A model generated the notes under the pieces. It was given only the letters and a program-made list of their open reading frames with translations, was not told the DNA's origin and did no database searches. The translations under genes and the position numbers were made by a program. Of a stretch of 64,000 bases of DNA, positions 26,387 through 37,613 are shown piece by piece. The stretch is from Microbacterium lemovicicum (lineage in GTDB: Bacteria; Actinomycetota; Actinomycetes; Actinomycetales; Microbacteriaceae): the NCBI RefSeq assembly GCF_003991875.1, contig NZ_CP031423.1, positions 1,798,001 to 1,862,000 of the forward strand, written 5' to 3'. Positions within the stretch are counted from its first letter, which is position 1, and each line of letters starts with the position of its first letter.

Positions 26387-26964
26387 GATCCGGCGGCTCC
26401 CACCATGACGAAGGGCCAGGGCACCAGCAGGATGACGCCGAGCGCGAGCAGCGCCCAGCGGACCCAGGCGCGGCTCGACCTGGTGAGCCGGTACACGGTG
26501 CCGAACCAGATCACCGGGGCCAGCACGGCGAGCCAGAGGGCGACGAGGTTGCCGCCGGTCCACAGCGGCGGGGCGACCCCCGACGGGTCGACCAGGAAGC
26601 CGGCCACGCCCTGCAGGCGCGAGCCGCCGATGAGCCAGCCGATCGCGAACAGCAGGTAGACGCCGCCGATGACGCCCAGGGCGAGCAGTGCCGGACTGCT
26701 CATCGAGGCGGGGGCCGCAGCATCCTCCGCCGTGACGTCCGCCGTATCGACGGCCGTGGGCGTGGTCTCGGCCGGCACCGGCGCGCCGTCCTTGGTGCCG
26801 CGGCCGACGGCGGTGTACCCGCCCGGCAGCGGCTCCGCGCGCGGAGCCGCATCGACGTGCGAGGCCTCGTCGCGGGCGGAGACGCCCGTGTCGAGCGTGG
26901 GGTCTTCATCGCCCCAGCTGAGCGCGTCGTCGTCGCGGTCGCGCGGCGTGCGGTCCGATGCCAT
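26383..26964 (-). CDS. Membrane protein with acidic N-terminal domain, unknown function
   Basis: A 193-residue protein. The first 90 residues are soluble and acidic (DRDDDALSWGDEDPTLD) with Pro/Thr repeats; three membrane segments follow (ALLALGVIGGVYLLFAIGWL; LVALWLAVLAPVIWFG; WALLALGVILLVPWPFVM). Similar actinobacterial proteins are sometimes mislabelled as DNA polymerase III gamma/tau; nothing here supports that. The ATG at MASDRTPR is chosen because TACTCT lies six bases upstream, giving a leaderless start, and the frame only continues seven codons further. It is coupled to the small membrane protein downstream. Confidence 0.78.
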   Translation of the reverse strand: MASDRTPRDRDDDALSWGDEDPTLDTGVSARDEASHVDAAPRAEPLPGGYTAVGRGTKDGAPVPAETTPTAVDTADVTAEDAAAPASMSSPALLALGVIGGVYLLFAIGWLIGGSRLQGVAGFLVDPSGVAPPLWTGGNLVALWLAVLAPVIWFGTVYRLTRSSRAWVRWALLALGVILLVPWPFVMVGAAGS

Positions 26965-26987
26965 GGCTTCAGAGTAGCGGTGCACGA

Positions 26988-27022
26988 CGGAGGGCCGGGC
27001 CCGTGACGGACCCGGCCCTCCG
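26988..27022 (-). terminator. Terminator of the ilv operon
   Basis: A perfect 12-bp GC-rich inverted repeat (CGGAGGGCCGGG and its complement) with an 11-base loop, starting 20 bases beyond the ilvC stop on the minus strand. Confidence 0.75.
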
Positions 27023-27042
27023 GTGCGATCGGATGCCGCGGC

Positions 27043-28645
<1,603 letters not shown>

Positions 28646-28646
28646 C

Positions 28647-30452
28647 TCAGGCCTCCTCGTCGAATGCGGGCGAGTGCTCGCGGGCATACTGCACGTAGCT
28701 GTTGCTGACGCCCTGGGGGACCATCGGCCACACCATCGCGTCGGCGCTCACCACGAAGTCGATCACCACGGGGCGGTCGTTCGTCTCCAGGGCGAGCCTG
28801 ATCGCGGCATCCACCTCGTCCTCGCGCTCCACGCGGATCGCCAGGCAGTTGTAGGCCTCGGCGAGCTTCACGAAGTCGGGGATGCGGATCGATCCCGCGC
28901 CGGTGTTGAGATTGGTGTGCGAGTAGCGGCCGTCGTAGAACAGCGTCTGCCACTGGCGGACCATGCCGAGCGAGGAGTTGTTGATGATCGCGACCTTGAT
29001 CGGGATGTTGTTGATCGCGCAGGTGGCGAGCTCCTGATTGGTCATCTGGAAGCAGCCGTCGCCGTCGATCGCCCAGACGTGACGCTCGGGCTGGGCGACC
29101 TTGGCGCCCATGGCCGCGGGCACCGCGTAGCCCATGGTGCCGGCGCCGCCGGAGTTCAGCCACGCGTTCGGGCGCTCGTACTTGATGAACTGCGCGGCCC
29201 ACATCTGGTGCTGTCCCACGCCGGCGGCGAAGACGCCCTCGGGACCGGTGATCTCGCCGATGCGGGAGATCACGTGCTGCGGAGACAGGAGGCCGTCGGT
29301 GGTGGGCGCGTAGCCCAGCGGGAACTCCTCGCGGAGGCCGTCGAGGTACGACCACCACTCCCCCGTGTCGGGCGCCGCGCCGTCGGCGGCCGCGCGGTAC
29401 GCGGCCTCGAGGTCGACGAGCACATCCTTCAGGTCACCCACGATCGGCACGTCGGCCGTGCGGATCTTGGAGATCTCGGCCGGGTCGATGTCGACGTGCA
29501 CGACCTTGGCGTGCGGGGCGAACAGAGCCGCCTTGCCGGTCACGCGGTCGTCGAAGCGGGCGCCGAGGGAGACGAGGAGATCGGCCTCCTGCAGCGCGAG
29601 CACCGCCGGCACCGTCCCGTGCATGCCGGGCATGCCGAGCTGCTGCGGGTGGGAGTCGGGGAACGCGCCGCGGGCCATGAGCGTCGTGACGACGGGCGCG
29701 CCCGTGGCCTCGGCGAGCTTCAGAAGCTCGGCGGACGCCTTCGAGCGGATCACGCCGCCGCCGACGTAGAGCACCGGCTTCTTGGCGGAGGCCAGCAGCT
29801 GCGCGGCGGCCTGGATCTGCTTGCCGTGGGCCTTGGTGACCGGACGGTAGCCGGGGAGATCGACCTTGGGCGGCCAGACGAAGGGAGCCTCGGCCTGCTG
29901 GGCGTCCTTGGTGATGTCCACCAGGACGGGCCCCGGACGGCCGGTGCCGGCGATCTCGAACGCGGCGGCCAGGGCGCCCGGGATCTCCGCGGCGTCCTTC
30001 ACCAGGAAGGAGTGCTTGGTGATCGGCATGGTGATGCCGACGATGTCGGCTTCCTGGAACGCGTCCGTGCCCATCAGGGTCGAGAAGACCTGGCCGGTGA
30101 TGAACACGACCGGCACGGAGTCCATGTAGGCGTCCGCGATGGCGGTCACGAGGTTGGTCGCACCGGGGCCGGAGGTGGCGATCGCCACGCCGACCCGGTT
30201 CGACGACGAGGCGTAGCCCTCGGCGGCATGGCCGGCACCCTGCTCGTGGCGCACCAGGATGTGCCGGAGTTCGGTGCTGTCCATGAGCGGGTCGTAGACG
30301 GGCAGGATGGCGCCGCCGGGCAGGCCGAAGACGTCGGTGACGCCGAGCAACTCGAGCGAGCGCACGACGGCCTGGGCGCCCGTCATCGTCGGGGCGGCGG
30401 AGGAGGTGCGGGCAGGCGGCCGTGGCACGGCCGTGGCGGTATCGACGGGCAT
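28647..30452 (-). CDS. ilvB: Acetolactate synthase large subunit
   Basis: A 601-residue thiamine-diphosphate enzyme that condenses pyruvate with pyruvate or 2-oxobutyrate. Features: the cofactor glutamate region [23 protein letters not shown]-type central domain ([13 protein letters not shown]), and the thiamine-binding motif from [12 protein letters not shown] to [12 protein letters not shown]. The N-terminal 20 residues are Ala/Pro-rich, usual in actinobacterial IlvB. The start is 40 bases after ilvD and is followed by ilvN and ilvC, the usual order. Confidence 0.96.
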   Translation of the reverse strand: MPVDTATAVPRPPARTSSAAPTMTGAQAVVRSLELLGVTDVFGLPGGAILPVYDPLMDSTELRHILVRHEQGAGHAAEGYASSSNRVGVAIATSGPGATNLVTAIADAYMDSVPVVFITGQVFSTLMGTDAFQEADIVGITMPITKHSFLVKDAAEIPGALAAAFEIAGTGRPGPVLVDITKDAQQAEAPFVWPPKVDLPGYRPVTKAHGKQIQAAAQLLASAKKPVLYVGGGVIRSKASAELLKLAEATGAPVVTTLMARGAFPDSHPQQLGMPGMHGTVPAVLALQEADLLVSLGARFDDRVTGKAALFAPHAKVVHVDIDPAEISKIRTADVPIVGDLKDVLVDLEAAYRAAADGAAPDTGEWWSYLDGLREEFPLGYAPTTDGLLSPQHVISRIGEITGPEGVFAAGVGQHQMWAAQFIKYERPNAWLNSGGAGTMGYAVPAAMGAKVAQPERHVWAIDGDGCFQMTNQELATCAINNIPIKVAIINNSSLGMVRQWQTLFYDGRYSHTNLNTGAGSIRIPDFVKLAEAYNCLAIRVEREDEVDAAIRLALETNDRPVVIDFVVSADAMVWPMVPQGVSNSYVQYAREHSPAFDEEA

Positions 30453-30492
30453 TGTGATCGACCTCGATGGAGAGTGAGCGGATGTCGGGGGC

Positions 30493-32205
30493 CTAGCCCG
30501 TGACGGCGCCTTCCGCGGCGGAGTGCACGAGCTTGGAGTACTTGGCCAGGACGCCTCGGGTGTAGCGCGGAGGAAGCGGCTCCCAGCCGGAGCGGCGGGA
30601 GCTCAGCTCGGCCTCGTCGACGAGTAGGTCGAGAGTGCGAGCCGCGATATCGACCCGTATCAGATCACCATCGCCCACGAATGCGATCGGACCTGCGTCG
30701 ACTGCTTCGGGTGCTATGTGGCCGATGCACAGGCCGGTTGTGCCGCCTGAGAATCTGCCGTCCGTCAAGAGTAATACATCTTTCCCGAGGCCAGCGCCCT
30801 TGATGGCGGCCGTGATGGCGAGCATCTCGCGCATGCCGGGCCCGCCCTTGGGTCCTTCGTAGCGGATGACGACGACGTCGCCGGCGGCGAGCTCGCCCGC
30901 CTCCAGCGCGTCCATCGCGGCGCGCTCGCGCTCGAACACGCGGGCGGGGCCCTCGAAGACGTTCCCGTCGAAGCCGGCGGACTTCACGACCGCGCCCTGC
31001 GGCGCCATGGTGCCGTGCAGGATCGTGATGCCGCCCGTCGCGTGGATCGGGTCGTCGAACGAGTGGATGACCGTGCCGTCGACCGGGTCGGGGTTCAGAT
31101 CGGCGAGGTTCTCCGCGAGCGTCTTGCCGGTCACGGTGAGCGCGTCGCCGTGCAGCAGGCCCTCGTCGAGCATGGCCTTCATGATGACCGGGATACCGCC
31201 GTGGCGGTCGACGTCGTTCATGACGTACTGGCCGAACGGCTTCATGTCGGCCACGTGGGGCGTCTTGTCGCCGATGCGGTTGAAGTCGTGCAGGTTGAGC
31301 TCGACCTCGGCCTCGTTGGCGATGGCCAGCAGGTGCAGCACGACGTTGGTCGAGCCGCCGAGCGCCATGGCGAGGGCGATCGCGTTCTCGAACGCCTCCT
31401 TGGTGAGGATGTCGCGGGTCGTGATGCCCTGACGGAGCAGGTTGACGACGGCTTCGCCCGAGCGGTGCGCGAAGTAGTCGCGACGGCGGTCGGCCGAGGG
31501 CGGAGCGGCGGAGCCGGGGAGGCTGAGCCCGAGCGCCTCGGCGACGGAGGCCATGGTGTTCGCGGTGTACATGCCGCCGCAGGCACCCTCGCCGGGGGCG
31601 ATCGCGCATTCGATGCGCTTGAGGTCGGCCTCGCTCATCTTGCCGGCCAGGCACGCGCCGACCGCTTCGAACGAGTCGATGATCGTGACGTCCTTCTCGG
31701 TGCCGTCGGAGAGCTTCACCCAGCCCGGGGCGATCGAGCCGGCGTAGAGGAAGACGCTGGAGAGGTCGAGCCGCGCGGAGGCCATGAGCATGCCGGGGAT
31801 CGACTTGTCGCAGCCGGCGAGGAGCACGGAGCCGTCGAGGCGCTCGGCCATCATGACGGTCTCGACGGAGTCGGCGATGACCTCGCGGCTGACGAGGGAG
31901 AAGTGCATGCCCTCGTGGCCCATCGAGATGCCGTCGGAGACGGAGATCGTGCCGAACTGGAGCGGGTAGCCGCCGCCGGCGTGCACGCCTTCCTTCGCGC
32001 CCTGGGCGAGGCGGTCGAGGCTCAGGTTGCAGGGGGTGATCTCGTTCCAGCTGGACGCGATGCCGATCTGCGGCTTGTCCCAGTCGGCGTCGCCCATTCC
32101 GACGGCGCGGAGCATGCCGCGCGAGGTCGTGGCCTCGATGCCGTCGGTGACGACACGGCTGCGGGGCTTGATGTCGATGGGGGCGGAGGCATCGTGCTCG
32201 GGCAT
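30493..32205 (-). CDS. ilvD: Dihydroxy-acid dehydratase
   Basis: A 570-residue iron-sulfur dehydratase catalysing the third common step to valine, isoleucine and leucine. Cluster cysteines lie in the CDKSIPGML and [12 protein letters not shown] motifs; [12 protein letters not shown] substrate motif near the C terminus is [22 protein letters not shown] lies six bases before the ATG, inside the end of otsB, so ilvD has its own leaderless-type promoter and heads the ilvDBNC operon. A stretch near the C terminus (about 30640-30790) uses codons rare in the neighbourhood, including TTA, AGA and ATA, while the protein is intact. Confidence 0.96.
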   Translation of the reverse strand: MPEHDASAPIDIKPRSRVVTDGIEATTSRGMLRAVGMGDADWDKPQIGIASSWNEITPCNLSLDRLAQGAKEGVHAGGGYPLQFGTISVSDGISMGHEGMHFSLVSREVIADSVETVMMAERLDGSVLLAGCDKSIPGMLMASARLDLSSVFLYAGSIAPGWVKLSDGTEKDVTIIDSFEAVGACLAGKMSEADLKRIECAIAPGEGACGGMYTANTMASVAEALGLSLPGSAAPPSADRRRDYFAHRSGEAVVNLLRQGITTRDILTKEAFENAIALAMALGGSTNVVLHLLAIANEAEVELNLHDFNRIGDKTPHVADMKPFGQYVMNDVDRHGGIPVIMKAMLDEGLLHGDALTVTGKTLAENLADLNPDPVDGTVIHSFDDPIHATGGITILHGTMAPQGAVVKSAGFDGNVFEGPARVFERERAAMDALEAGELAAGDVVVIRYEGPKGGPGMREMLAITAAIKGAGLGKDVLLLTDGRFSGGTTGLCIGHIAPEAVDAGPIAFVGDGDLIRVDIAARTLDLLVDEAELSSRRSGWEPLPPRYTRGVLAKYSKLVHSAAEGAVTG

Positions 32206-32211
32206 GCTGCG

Positions 32212-32217
32212 AGTCTA
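32212..32217 (-). promoter_or_regulatory. -10 box of ilvD, overlapping the end of otsB
   Basis: TAGACT lies six bases upstream of the ilvD ATG and overlaps the otsB stop codon. The spacing places transcription start on or next to the ATG. No clear -35 is visible; a CCCGCGCGGG palindrome lies just upstream of it. Confidence 0.55.
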
Positions 32218-33045
32218 TTCCCGCGCGGGCGCCGCCTCTGCCGTCGCGACGGCCCGCAGCCGGGCGAGGACGGCCAGCGCGGACGACAGCGTCGCGGCGT
32301 CCGGCACGCGCACCGCCGCGGCCGTGTCGCCCTCCCCCACCCGGATGCCGAGATCGTCGCCGGTCAGGGATCCGAGTGCGTCCTCGTCGGTCGTGTCGTC
32401 GCCGGCGAAGAGCACCGCCGTGGCGGAGAGGCGTTCCCGGAGGACGCGGAGCGCAGCATCCTTCCCCTCCTGTCGGAAGGAGTACTCCACGATGCTGTGG
32501 CCCGTGCGGCGACGCCACTCCGGCGCCCGCTCGGCGACCATCGCGTCGGCGGTCTCGAGCGCCCGGGCGGCGTCGTCGTCGGAGGCGGCGCGGGTGTGCA
32601 CGCCGAAGCCGTAGGTCTTCGGCTCCACCCAGACCCCGTCGAGGTCGGCGAGCTCGCCTTCGGCCCTGGACCGCAGCTCGTCGCGGAGGGCGACGGCAGC
32701 CGGGTCCTCCTCGGCGACGGCGATCCGCTCGCCCGCGATCAGGAACTCGGCTCCGTGCGAGCCGGCCATGTCGATCGGGCTGTCGTCGGCGTGCTCCGAG
32801 ATGACGGCCAGGTCCTCGATCGTCCGCCCGGAGACGAGCGCCACGACCGTGCGCGGGAGGGCGGCCAGCGCGTCGACGGCGGCCCGCGCCTCGGGGAGCA
32901 TCCGGGCCTTCATCGGCTCCTTCTGGAGCAGGGACAGAGTGCCGTCGAAGTCGAGGGCGACGAGCAGGACGTCGGTGCCGGCGATCCGCTCGAGCGCGGC
33001 GAGGGTATCGGCCTCCAGGGTCGTGTCGCTGTCGTGCGGGGTCAT
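32215..33045 (-). CDS. otsB: Trehalose-6-phosphate phosphatase
   Basis: A 276-residue HAD-family phosphatase that removes phosphate from trehalose 6-phosphate, completing synthesis of the compatible solute. HAD motifs: LVALDFDGTLS with the nucleophilic and acid Asp, VALVSGRTIEDL, the central Lys in EGKDAAL, and AGDDTTDEDAL. The frame runs 25 codons upstream, but the ATG given overlaps the otsA stop in an ATGA junction and begins directly before the phosphatase domain. The two ots genes form one unit. Confidence 0.93.
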   Translation of the reverse strand: MTPHDSDTTLEADTLAALERIAGTDVLLVALDFDGTLSLLQKEPMKARMLPEARAAVDALAALPRTVVALVSGRTIEDLAVISEHADDSPIDMAGSHGAEFLIAGERIAVAEEDPAAVALRDELRSRAEGELADLDGVWVEPKTYGFGVHTRAASDDDAARALETADAMVAERAPEWRRRTGHSIVEYSFRQEGKDAALRVLRERLSATAVLFAGDDTTDEDALGSLTGDDLGIRVGEGDTAAAVRVPDAATLSSALAVLARLRAVATAEAAPARE

Positions 33046-34475
33046 GATGCGGCCTCCGATCGGGCTGCCGAGTTGCGGGCGCGCGCGGTGTCGAGGGCAT
33101 CGAGGAAGTCGCGCGACCACTTCTCCACGTCGTTGTCGCGCACCTTCTTGCGCAGCGCCCGCATGCGGCGTCCCTGCTCCGCCGGTGACATCTCGACCGC
33201 CTGCATGATCGTGTCCTTGAGGGTGCCGATGTCATGCGGGTTGATGCGCAGCGCGCTTCCCAGCTCGTCGGCGGCCCCGGCGAACTCGCTCAGGATGAGC
33301 ACGCCCCGGTTGTCGACCCGCGACGCGACGTACTCCTTGGCGACGAGGTTCATGCCGTCGCGCAGAGCCGTGACGAGCATCACGTCGGCGGCGAGGAACA
33401 GCGCCACCATCTCCTCGCGCGGGTAGCCCTGATGCAGGTAGCGGATGGCGCTGTGGCCCATCGTGTCGTAGTCGCCGTTTATGCGGCTGACCGTCAGCTC
33501 GATCTCGTCGCGCAGCTGCACATAGGCCGCGACGCGCTCCCGGCTGGGGCTCGCCACCTGCACGAGGGTCACGTCCTCGACGTCGAGCCGGCCGTCCTGC
33601 AGCAGCTCGCCGAACGCCTTGAGGCGGTGCCGGATGCCCTTGGTGTAGTCGAGCCGGTCGACGCCGAGCAGGATGTGCTTCGGGTTGCCGAGGCTCTCGC
33701 GGATCTCGGCCGCGCGGGCGCGGACGTCCTCGCGCCGGGCGAGCTCCTCGTAGGAGGCGGTGTCGATGGAGATCGGGAACGCCCGTGCCACGGCGGTGCG
33801 CACGGTGCCGTCGGGCTGCGGCACCGTGATGCCCGACGCCTTCGTCTCGTAGCGGAGCTGGCGACGCACGGCGCGGGCGAAGTTGCCGGCGTCGGCGACG
33901 CGCTGGAAGCCGATCACGTCGGCTCCGAGCAGCCCCTCCAGCACCTGTCGGCGCCAAGGCAGCTGCGAGTACAGCCCGTATGCCGGGAACGGGATGTGGT
34001 GGAAGTACCCGATCGTGAGATCGGGTCGCGCCTGCCGGAGCAGCTGCGGCACGAGCTGAAGCTGGTAGTCCTGCACCCAGACGGTGCCGCCTTCGGCAGT
34101 GGCGGATGCCGCGGCCTCCGCGAACCGCTCGTTGACCTGCACGTACGACTCCCACCACTGCCGGCGGTAGCGCGGTGCGGCGATGACGTCGTGGTAGAGC
34201 GGCCAGATCGTGTCGTTGGAGAAGCCCTCGTAGTAGAGCTCGACCTCCTCGTCGGACAGCTCGACCGGCACGAGCTGCGTGCCCTCGAACTCGAACGGCT
34301 CCGCCTTCAGCCCGGCGCGGCCGGGCCAGCCGACCCAGGCGCCGTCGGCGCCGCGCATGACCGGCTCCAGCGCCGTGACCAAGCCTCCGGGCGAGCGACG
34401 CCACCCGCCGTCGACGGTCTCGTCGTGGTCCACCGGAAGGCGGTTGGCGACGACGACAAGATCAGCCTGCGGCAC
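33042..34475 (-). CDS. otsA: Alpha,alpha-trehalose-phosphate synthase
   Basis: A 477-residue GT20 glycosyltransferase forming trehalose 6-phosphate from an activated glucose and glucose 6-phosphate. Markers: VVVANRLPVDH at the N terminus, WVGWPGRAG, VWVQDYQLQLVP, FHHIPFPAYGL, LLGVDRLDYTKGIRHRL and EFAGAADELGSALRINPHD, which together form both substrate sites. GTG is chosen because GGGGAG lies five bases upstream and the coding part starts just before the catalytic domain; 32 further codons in frame are not protein-like. It is followed by otsB and is divergent from a small membrane-protein gene. Confidence 0.94.
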   Translation of the reverse strand: MPQADLVVVANRLPVDHDETVDGGWRRSPGGLVTALEPVMRGADGAWVGWPGRAGLKAEPFEFEGTQLVPVELSDEEVELYYEGFSNDTIWPLYHDVIAAPRYRRQWWESYVQVNERFAEAAASATAEGGTVWVQDYQLQLVPQLLRQARPDLTIGYFHHIPFPAYGLYSQLPWRRQVLEGLLGADVIGFQRVADAGNFARAVRRQLRYETKASGITVPQPDGTVRTAVARAFPISIDTASYEELARREDVRARAAEIRESLGNPKHILLGVDRLDYTKGIRHRLKAFGELLQDGRLDVEDVTLVQVASPSRERVAAYVQLRDEIELTVSRINGDYDTMGHSAIRYLHQGYPREEMVALFLAADVMLVTALRDGMNLVAKEYVASRVDNRGVLILSEFAGAADELGSALRINPHDIGTLKDTIMQAVEMSPAEQGRRMRALRKKVRDNDVEKWSRDFLDALDTARARNSAARSEAAS

Positions 34476-34610
34476 AAGTGCTCCCCTGTTGCGGATGTCG
34501 TTCCAGGCTAACAGCGGGCCCCGGACCGGACAGGGGGTTGCGAGCGCGGTCGCGCGCCGTCGCCGTGTCAAGTCCCGTTCGCATGCCGGGACGGGCGCTA
34601 CCGTGGGGGA

Positions 34611-34865
34611 ATGCGCAAGTACCTCTTCGGAACCGGTCTCATCAGCGCCGTCACCGGCGGCGTCACCCTGCTGCGCGGACTGCGGGACGACGAGCCGTTC
34701 ACGTGGCGCACCGCACTCGGATGGGCCAGCTGGGCCATCACGCTCGCCCTGGCCATCGGCGCCGTCGTCGACACGCGCCGGGCGTCGCGCGGCAAGCTGG
34801 TCGCCGGTGACAGCCCGCGGGCGGGCGAGCAGGCCAAGCTGCTGAAGAAGCGCCTGAAGGGCTGA
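34611..34865 (+). CDS. Small membrane protein, unknown function
   Basis: An 84-residue basic protein with one or two membrane segments (LFGTGLISAVTGGVTLLRG; ALGWASWAITLALAIGAVVD) and a lysine-rich tail (KLLKKRLKG). No family with known role is recognised. TACCGT lies six bases before the ATG with GGGGGA between, so it appears leaderless. It is divergent from otsA and ends five bases before the convergent thiolase gene. Confidence 0.7.
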   Translation: MRKYLFGTGLISAVTGGVTLLRGLRDDEPFTWRTALGWASWAITLALAIGAVVDTRRASRGKLVAGDSPRAGEQAKLLKKRLKG

Positions 34866-34869
34866 CCCC

Positions 34870-36057
34870 TCAGCGGGTGAGGATCAGCGCCTCACCCTGA
34901 CCGCCGCCGCCGCAGAGGCCCACGGCCGCCGTGCCGCCGCCGCGGCGCACGAGTTCGTGCACCGCGTGCACCACGAGCCGGTTGCCGCTGGCACCGATCG
35001 GGTGGCCGATCGCGATGCCTCCACCGTGGATGTTCACGACGTCATCGGACACGCCGAGCTCGGTCTGCGAGCGCGCGACGACCGCACCGAAAGCCTCGTT
35101 GATCTCGACGAGGTCGAGGTCGTCGGCCGTGATGCCCTGGCGGTCCATGGCCTGGGCGATCGCCCGCGCCGGCTGCGCGTGCAGCGAGTTGTCCGGTCCG
35201 GCGACCTGGCCGTTGGCGCCGACCGTGGCCAGCACGTCCCACCCGTGGGCCTCGGCGGAGCCGCGCGTCGTCAGCACGACCGCAGAGGCTCCGTCGGAGA
35301 TCTGCGAGGAGTTGCCCGCCGTGATCATGCCGCCCTCGGCGAAGGCGGAACGCAGCTTCGCCAGCGTCTCGACCGTCGTGTCGGGGCGGATGCCCTCGTC
35401 GGCGGTGACGGTGACCGCCTCGCCGCGCTTCTGCGGCACCTCGACCGGGATGATCTCCGCGTCGAAGACGCCGGCCTGCTGCGCGGCGGCCGCACGCTGG
35501 TGAGAACGGGCGGCGACGGCATCCTGCTGCTCGCGGGTCACCTCGTAGTGCGGGTTCAGCCGCTCGGTCGACGCGCCCATGCTCTCACGGTCGTAGGCGT
35601 CGGTGAGGCCGTCGTAGGCCATGTGGTCGAGCACCTCGATGCTCCCGTAGGCGTAGCCGTCGCGCGATCCCATCAGCAGGTGCGGAGCGCGGGTCATCGA
35701 CTCCATCCCGGCAGCCACGACGACGTCCGCGTCGCCGACGCGGATCATCCGGGCGGCGTCGATGATGGCGGTGAGTCCCGAGAGGCAGACCTTGTTGACG
35801 CCGGAGGCCGGCACGTCCCAGCCGATGCCGGCCGCGATCGCGGCCTGTCGCGCGGGGTTCTGGCCGGAGCCCGCCGGCAGCACCTGGCCGACGATCACGG
35901 CGTCGACGTGCTCCGCGTCGATGCCGGCGCGCTCGAGCGCGCCCCGGATGGCGAGGCCGCCCAGCTGCGGGGCGGTGAAGGAGGCCAGCTGACCCTTCAA
36001 CCGGCCCTGCGGGGTGCGTGCGGCGGCGACGATGACGATGTCCTGGGCGTCGGTCAT
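34870..36057 (-). CDS. Thiolase (acetyl-CoA acetyltransferase or beta-ketoadipyl-CoA thiolase)
   Basis: A 395-residue thiolase. The acyl-accepting cysteine is Cys91 in NKVCLSGL; the other catalytic residues are in [23 protein letters not shown] and [10 protein letters not shown]. Family members either condense two acetyl-CoA or cleave 3-ketoacyl-CoA. The context, directly downstream of and overlapping both subunits of a 3-oxoacid CoA-transferase, suits cleavage of the activated 3-keto acid (acetoacetyl-CoA or beta-ketoadipyl-CoA). It is the last gene of the three-gene operon with a GAGGAG ribosome site inside the upstream gene. Confidence 0.9.
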   Translation of the reverse strand: MTDAQDIVIVAAARTPQGRLKGQLASFTAPQLGGLAIRGALERAGIDAEHVDAVIVGQVLPAGSGQNPARQAAIAAGIGWDVPASGVNKVCLSGLTAIIDAARMIRVGDADVVVAAGMESMTRAPHLLMGSRDGYAYGSIEVLDHMAYDGLTDAYDRESMGASTERLNPHYEVTREQQDAVAARSHQRAAAAQQAGVFDAEIIPVEVPQKRGEAVTVTADEGIRPDTTVETLAKLRSAFAEGGMITAGNSSQISDGASAVVLTTRGSAEAHGWDVLATVGANGQVAGPDNSLHAQPARAIAQAMDRQGITADDLDLVEINEAFGAVVARSQTELGVSDDVVNIHGGGIAIGHPIGASGNRLVVHAVHELVRRGGGTAAVGLCGGGGQGEALILTR

Positions 36058-36731
36058 GAGAGCTCCTCAGGTGAAGTGGAGGCGGTGACGGTCAGTCCGT
36101 CGGCCAGGATGAGCGGCGGCTGGGTCGCGGCGACGACCTCGTCCACGGTGACGCCGGGGGCGGTCTCGACCAGCACGAGGCCGGCGGGCGTGACGTCGAT
36201 GACGGCGAGGTCGGTGATGATCCGATCGACCACGCCTCGCCCGGTGAGGGGCAGCGAGCAGGTGTCGACGATCTTCGCGGAGCCGTCGCGCGCGACGTGC
36301 TCCATGAGCACGATCACCGTGCCCGCGCCGTGGACGAGGTCCATCGCCCCGCCCGGGCCCTTGACCATCTTCCCGGGGATCATCCAGTTCGCGAGGTCGC
36401 CCGAGGCCGACACCTGCATGGCGCCGAGGATGGCCGCGTCGATCTTGCCGGCGCGGATCATGCCGAAGCTCGTCGCCGAATCGAAGAACACCGCGCCGGG
36501 CAGCGTCGTCACCGTCTCCTTGCCCGCATTGATCAGGTCGGGGTCGACGGCGTCCTCGGTCGGGTAGGGGCCGACGCCGAGGATGCCGTTCTCCGACTGC
36601 AGCACCAGCGTGACGCCGTCGGGCACGTGGTTGGGCACCAGGGTCGGCAGGCCGATGCCGAGGTTGACGTACGAGCCGTCGGCGAGCTCTGCGGCGGCAC
36701 GGGCCGCCATCTGTGTGCGGGTGAGTGCCAT
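36054..36731 (-). CDS. 3-oxoacid CoA-transferase, beta subunit
   Basis: A 225-residue catalytic subunit of a two-component class I CoA-transferase. The nucleophilic glutamate lies in [36 protein letters not shown] and the acetate/GGAMDL loop follow. It moves CoA from succinyl-CoA to a 3-oxo acid such as acetoacetate or 3-oxoadipate. It begins one base after the alpha-subunit stop and overlaps the thiolase start by four, so all three proteins are coupled. Confidence 0.9.
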   Translation of the reverse strand: MALTRTQMAARAAAELADGSYVNLGIGLPTLVPNHVPDGVTLVLQSENGILGVGPYPTEDAVDPDLINAGKETVTTLPGAVFFDSATSFGMIRAGKIDAAILGAMQVSASGDLANWMIPGKMVKGPGGAMDLVHGAGTVIVLMEHVARDGSAKIVDTCSLPLTGRGVVDRIITDLAVIDVTPAGLVLVETAPGVTVDEVVAATQPPLILADGLTVTASTSPEELS

Positions 36732-36732
36732 G

Positions 36733-37503
36733 TCAGCTGACCTCCGTGACGGTGCGACGTTCGATGCGCTTCTCGATGCCGGTGCCGACCTCCACCACGC
36801 GGTGGACGAAGACGCCGGGCAGGTGGACGGCGTCGGGATCGAGCTCGCCCGGCTCGACGAGCTCCTCCACCTGGGCGATGCAGACCCGGCCGGCCATGGC
36901 CGCGAGCGGATTGAAGTTGCGCGCCGCCTTGTTGAACACCAGGTTGCCGAAGCGGTCGCCGCGCAGGGCGTGCACGAGTGCGAAGTCGGTGACGATCGCC
37001 TCCTCGAGCACGTACTCCCGCGCCGTTCCGTCGACGTCGAAGGTGCGCACGTCCTTCGCGGGCGAGGCGACCGAGATGCCGCCCGATCCGTCGTAGCGGC
37101 GCGGGAGCCCGCCCTCCGCGACCTGGGTGCCCACGCCGGTCTGCGTGAAGAAAGCGGCGATGCCCGATCCGCCGGCGCGCAGCTTCTCGGCCAGCGTGCC
37201 CTGCGGCGTCAGCTCGAGTTCGAGCTCGCCGGAGAGGAACTGACGCTCGAACTCCTTGTTCTCGCCGACGTACGAGGAGGTCATCTTGCGGATGCGCCGT
37301 GCGCTCAGCAGGATGCCGAGCCCCCAGTCGTCGACGCCGCAGTTGTTGCTGACGATGCTGAGGTCGGTCGTCCCCTGCGCCAGCAGCGCCTCGATCAGCG
37401 CGATCGGGTTGCCGGAGAGTCCGAATCCGCCGACGGCGAGCGACGCGCCGTCGGGGATGTCGGCGACGGCCTCAGCCGCCGAGCCGTAGGTCTTGTCGAT
37501 CAC
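36733..37503 (-). CDS. 3-oxoacid CoA-transferase, alpha subunit
   Basis: A 256-residue partner subunit: the CoA-binding [20 protein letters not shown] motif is near the N terminus, with [11 protein letters not shown] and [16 protein letters not shown] further on. It pairs with the beta subunit for CoA transfer to a 3-oxo acid, either acetoacetate (ketone-body use) or 3-oxoadipate (aromatic breakdown). The GTG start has AAGGAG five bases upstream; the long upstream open frame overlaps the regulator and is rejected. It heads the operon and is divergent from an IclR regulator 102 bases away. Confidence 0.9.
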   Translation of the reverse strand: MIDKTYGSAAEAVADIPDGASLAVGGFGLSGNPIALIEALLAQGTTDLSIVSNNCGVDDWGLGILLSARRIRKMTSSYVGENKEFERQFLSGELELELTPQGTLAEKLRAGGSGIAAFFTQTGVGTQVAEGGLPRRYDGSGGISVASPAKDVRTFDVDGTAREYVLEEAIVTDFALVHALRGDRFGNLVFNKAARNFNPLAAMAGRVCIAQVEELVEPGELDPDAVHLPGVFVHRVVEVGTGIEKRIERRTVTEVS

Positions 37504-37594
37504 GCGCACTCCTTCGTCGTCGGACCCATTCATCCTCGTCGCCGAACAGCGCCGCGTCACGCCGGGCGTTGCCATGTGGAAGGCACGACGCCTA

Positions 37595-37613
37595 GTGTCC
37601 ATATCGTGGACAC
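37595..37613. promoter_or_regulatory. Probable IclR operator over the regulator start
   Basis: GTGTCCA-TATCG-TGGACAC is a 19-bp perfect inverted repeat (seven-base arms) that covers the presumed -10 (TAGTGT) and the GTG start codon of the IclR gene. A protein bound here would block transcription of its own gene; the divergent CoA-transferase operon begins about 90 bp away. Confidence 0.6.

Noticed and set aside
30453..30492. Leader peptide attenuator or T-box before ilvB
   Set aside because: The 40-base gap after ilvD is too short and has no run of Ile/Leu/Val codons or T-box sequence.
30665..33235. Minus-strand open frame (856 codons) over ilvD and otsB
   Set aside because: Another frame of the same strand as real genes; Arg/His-rich with no motifs.
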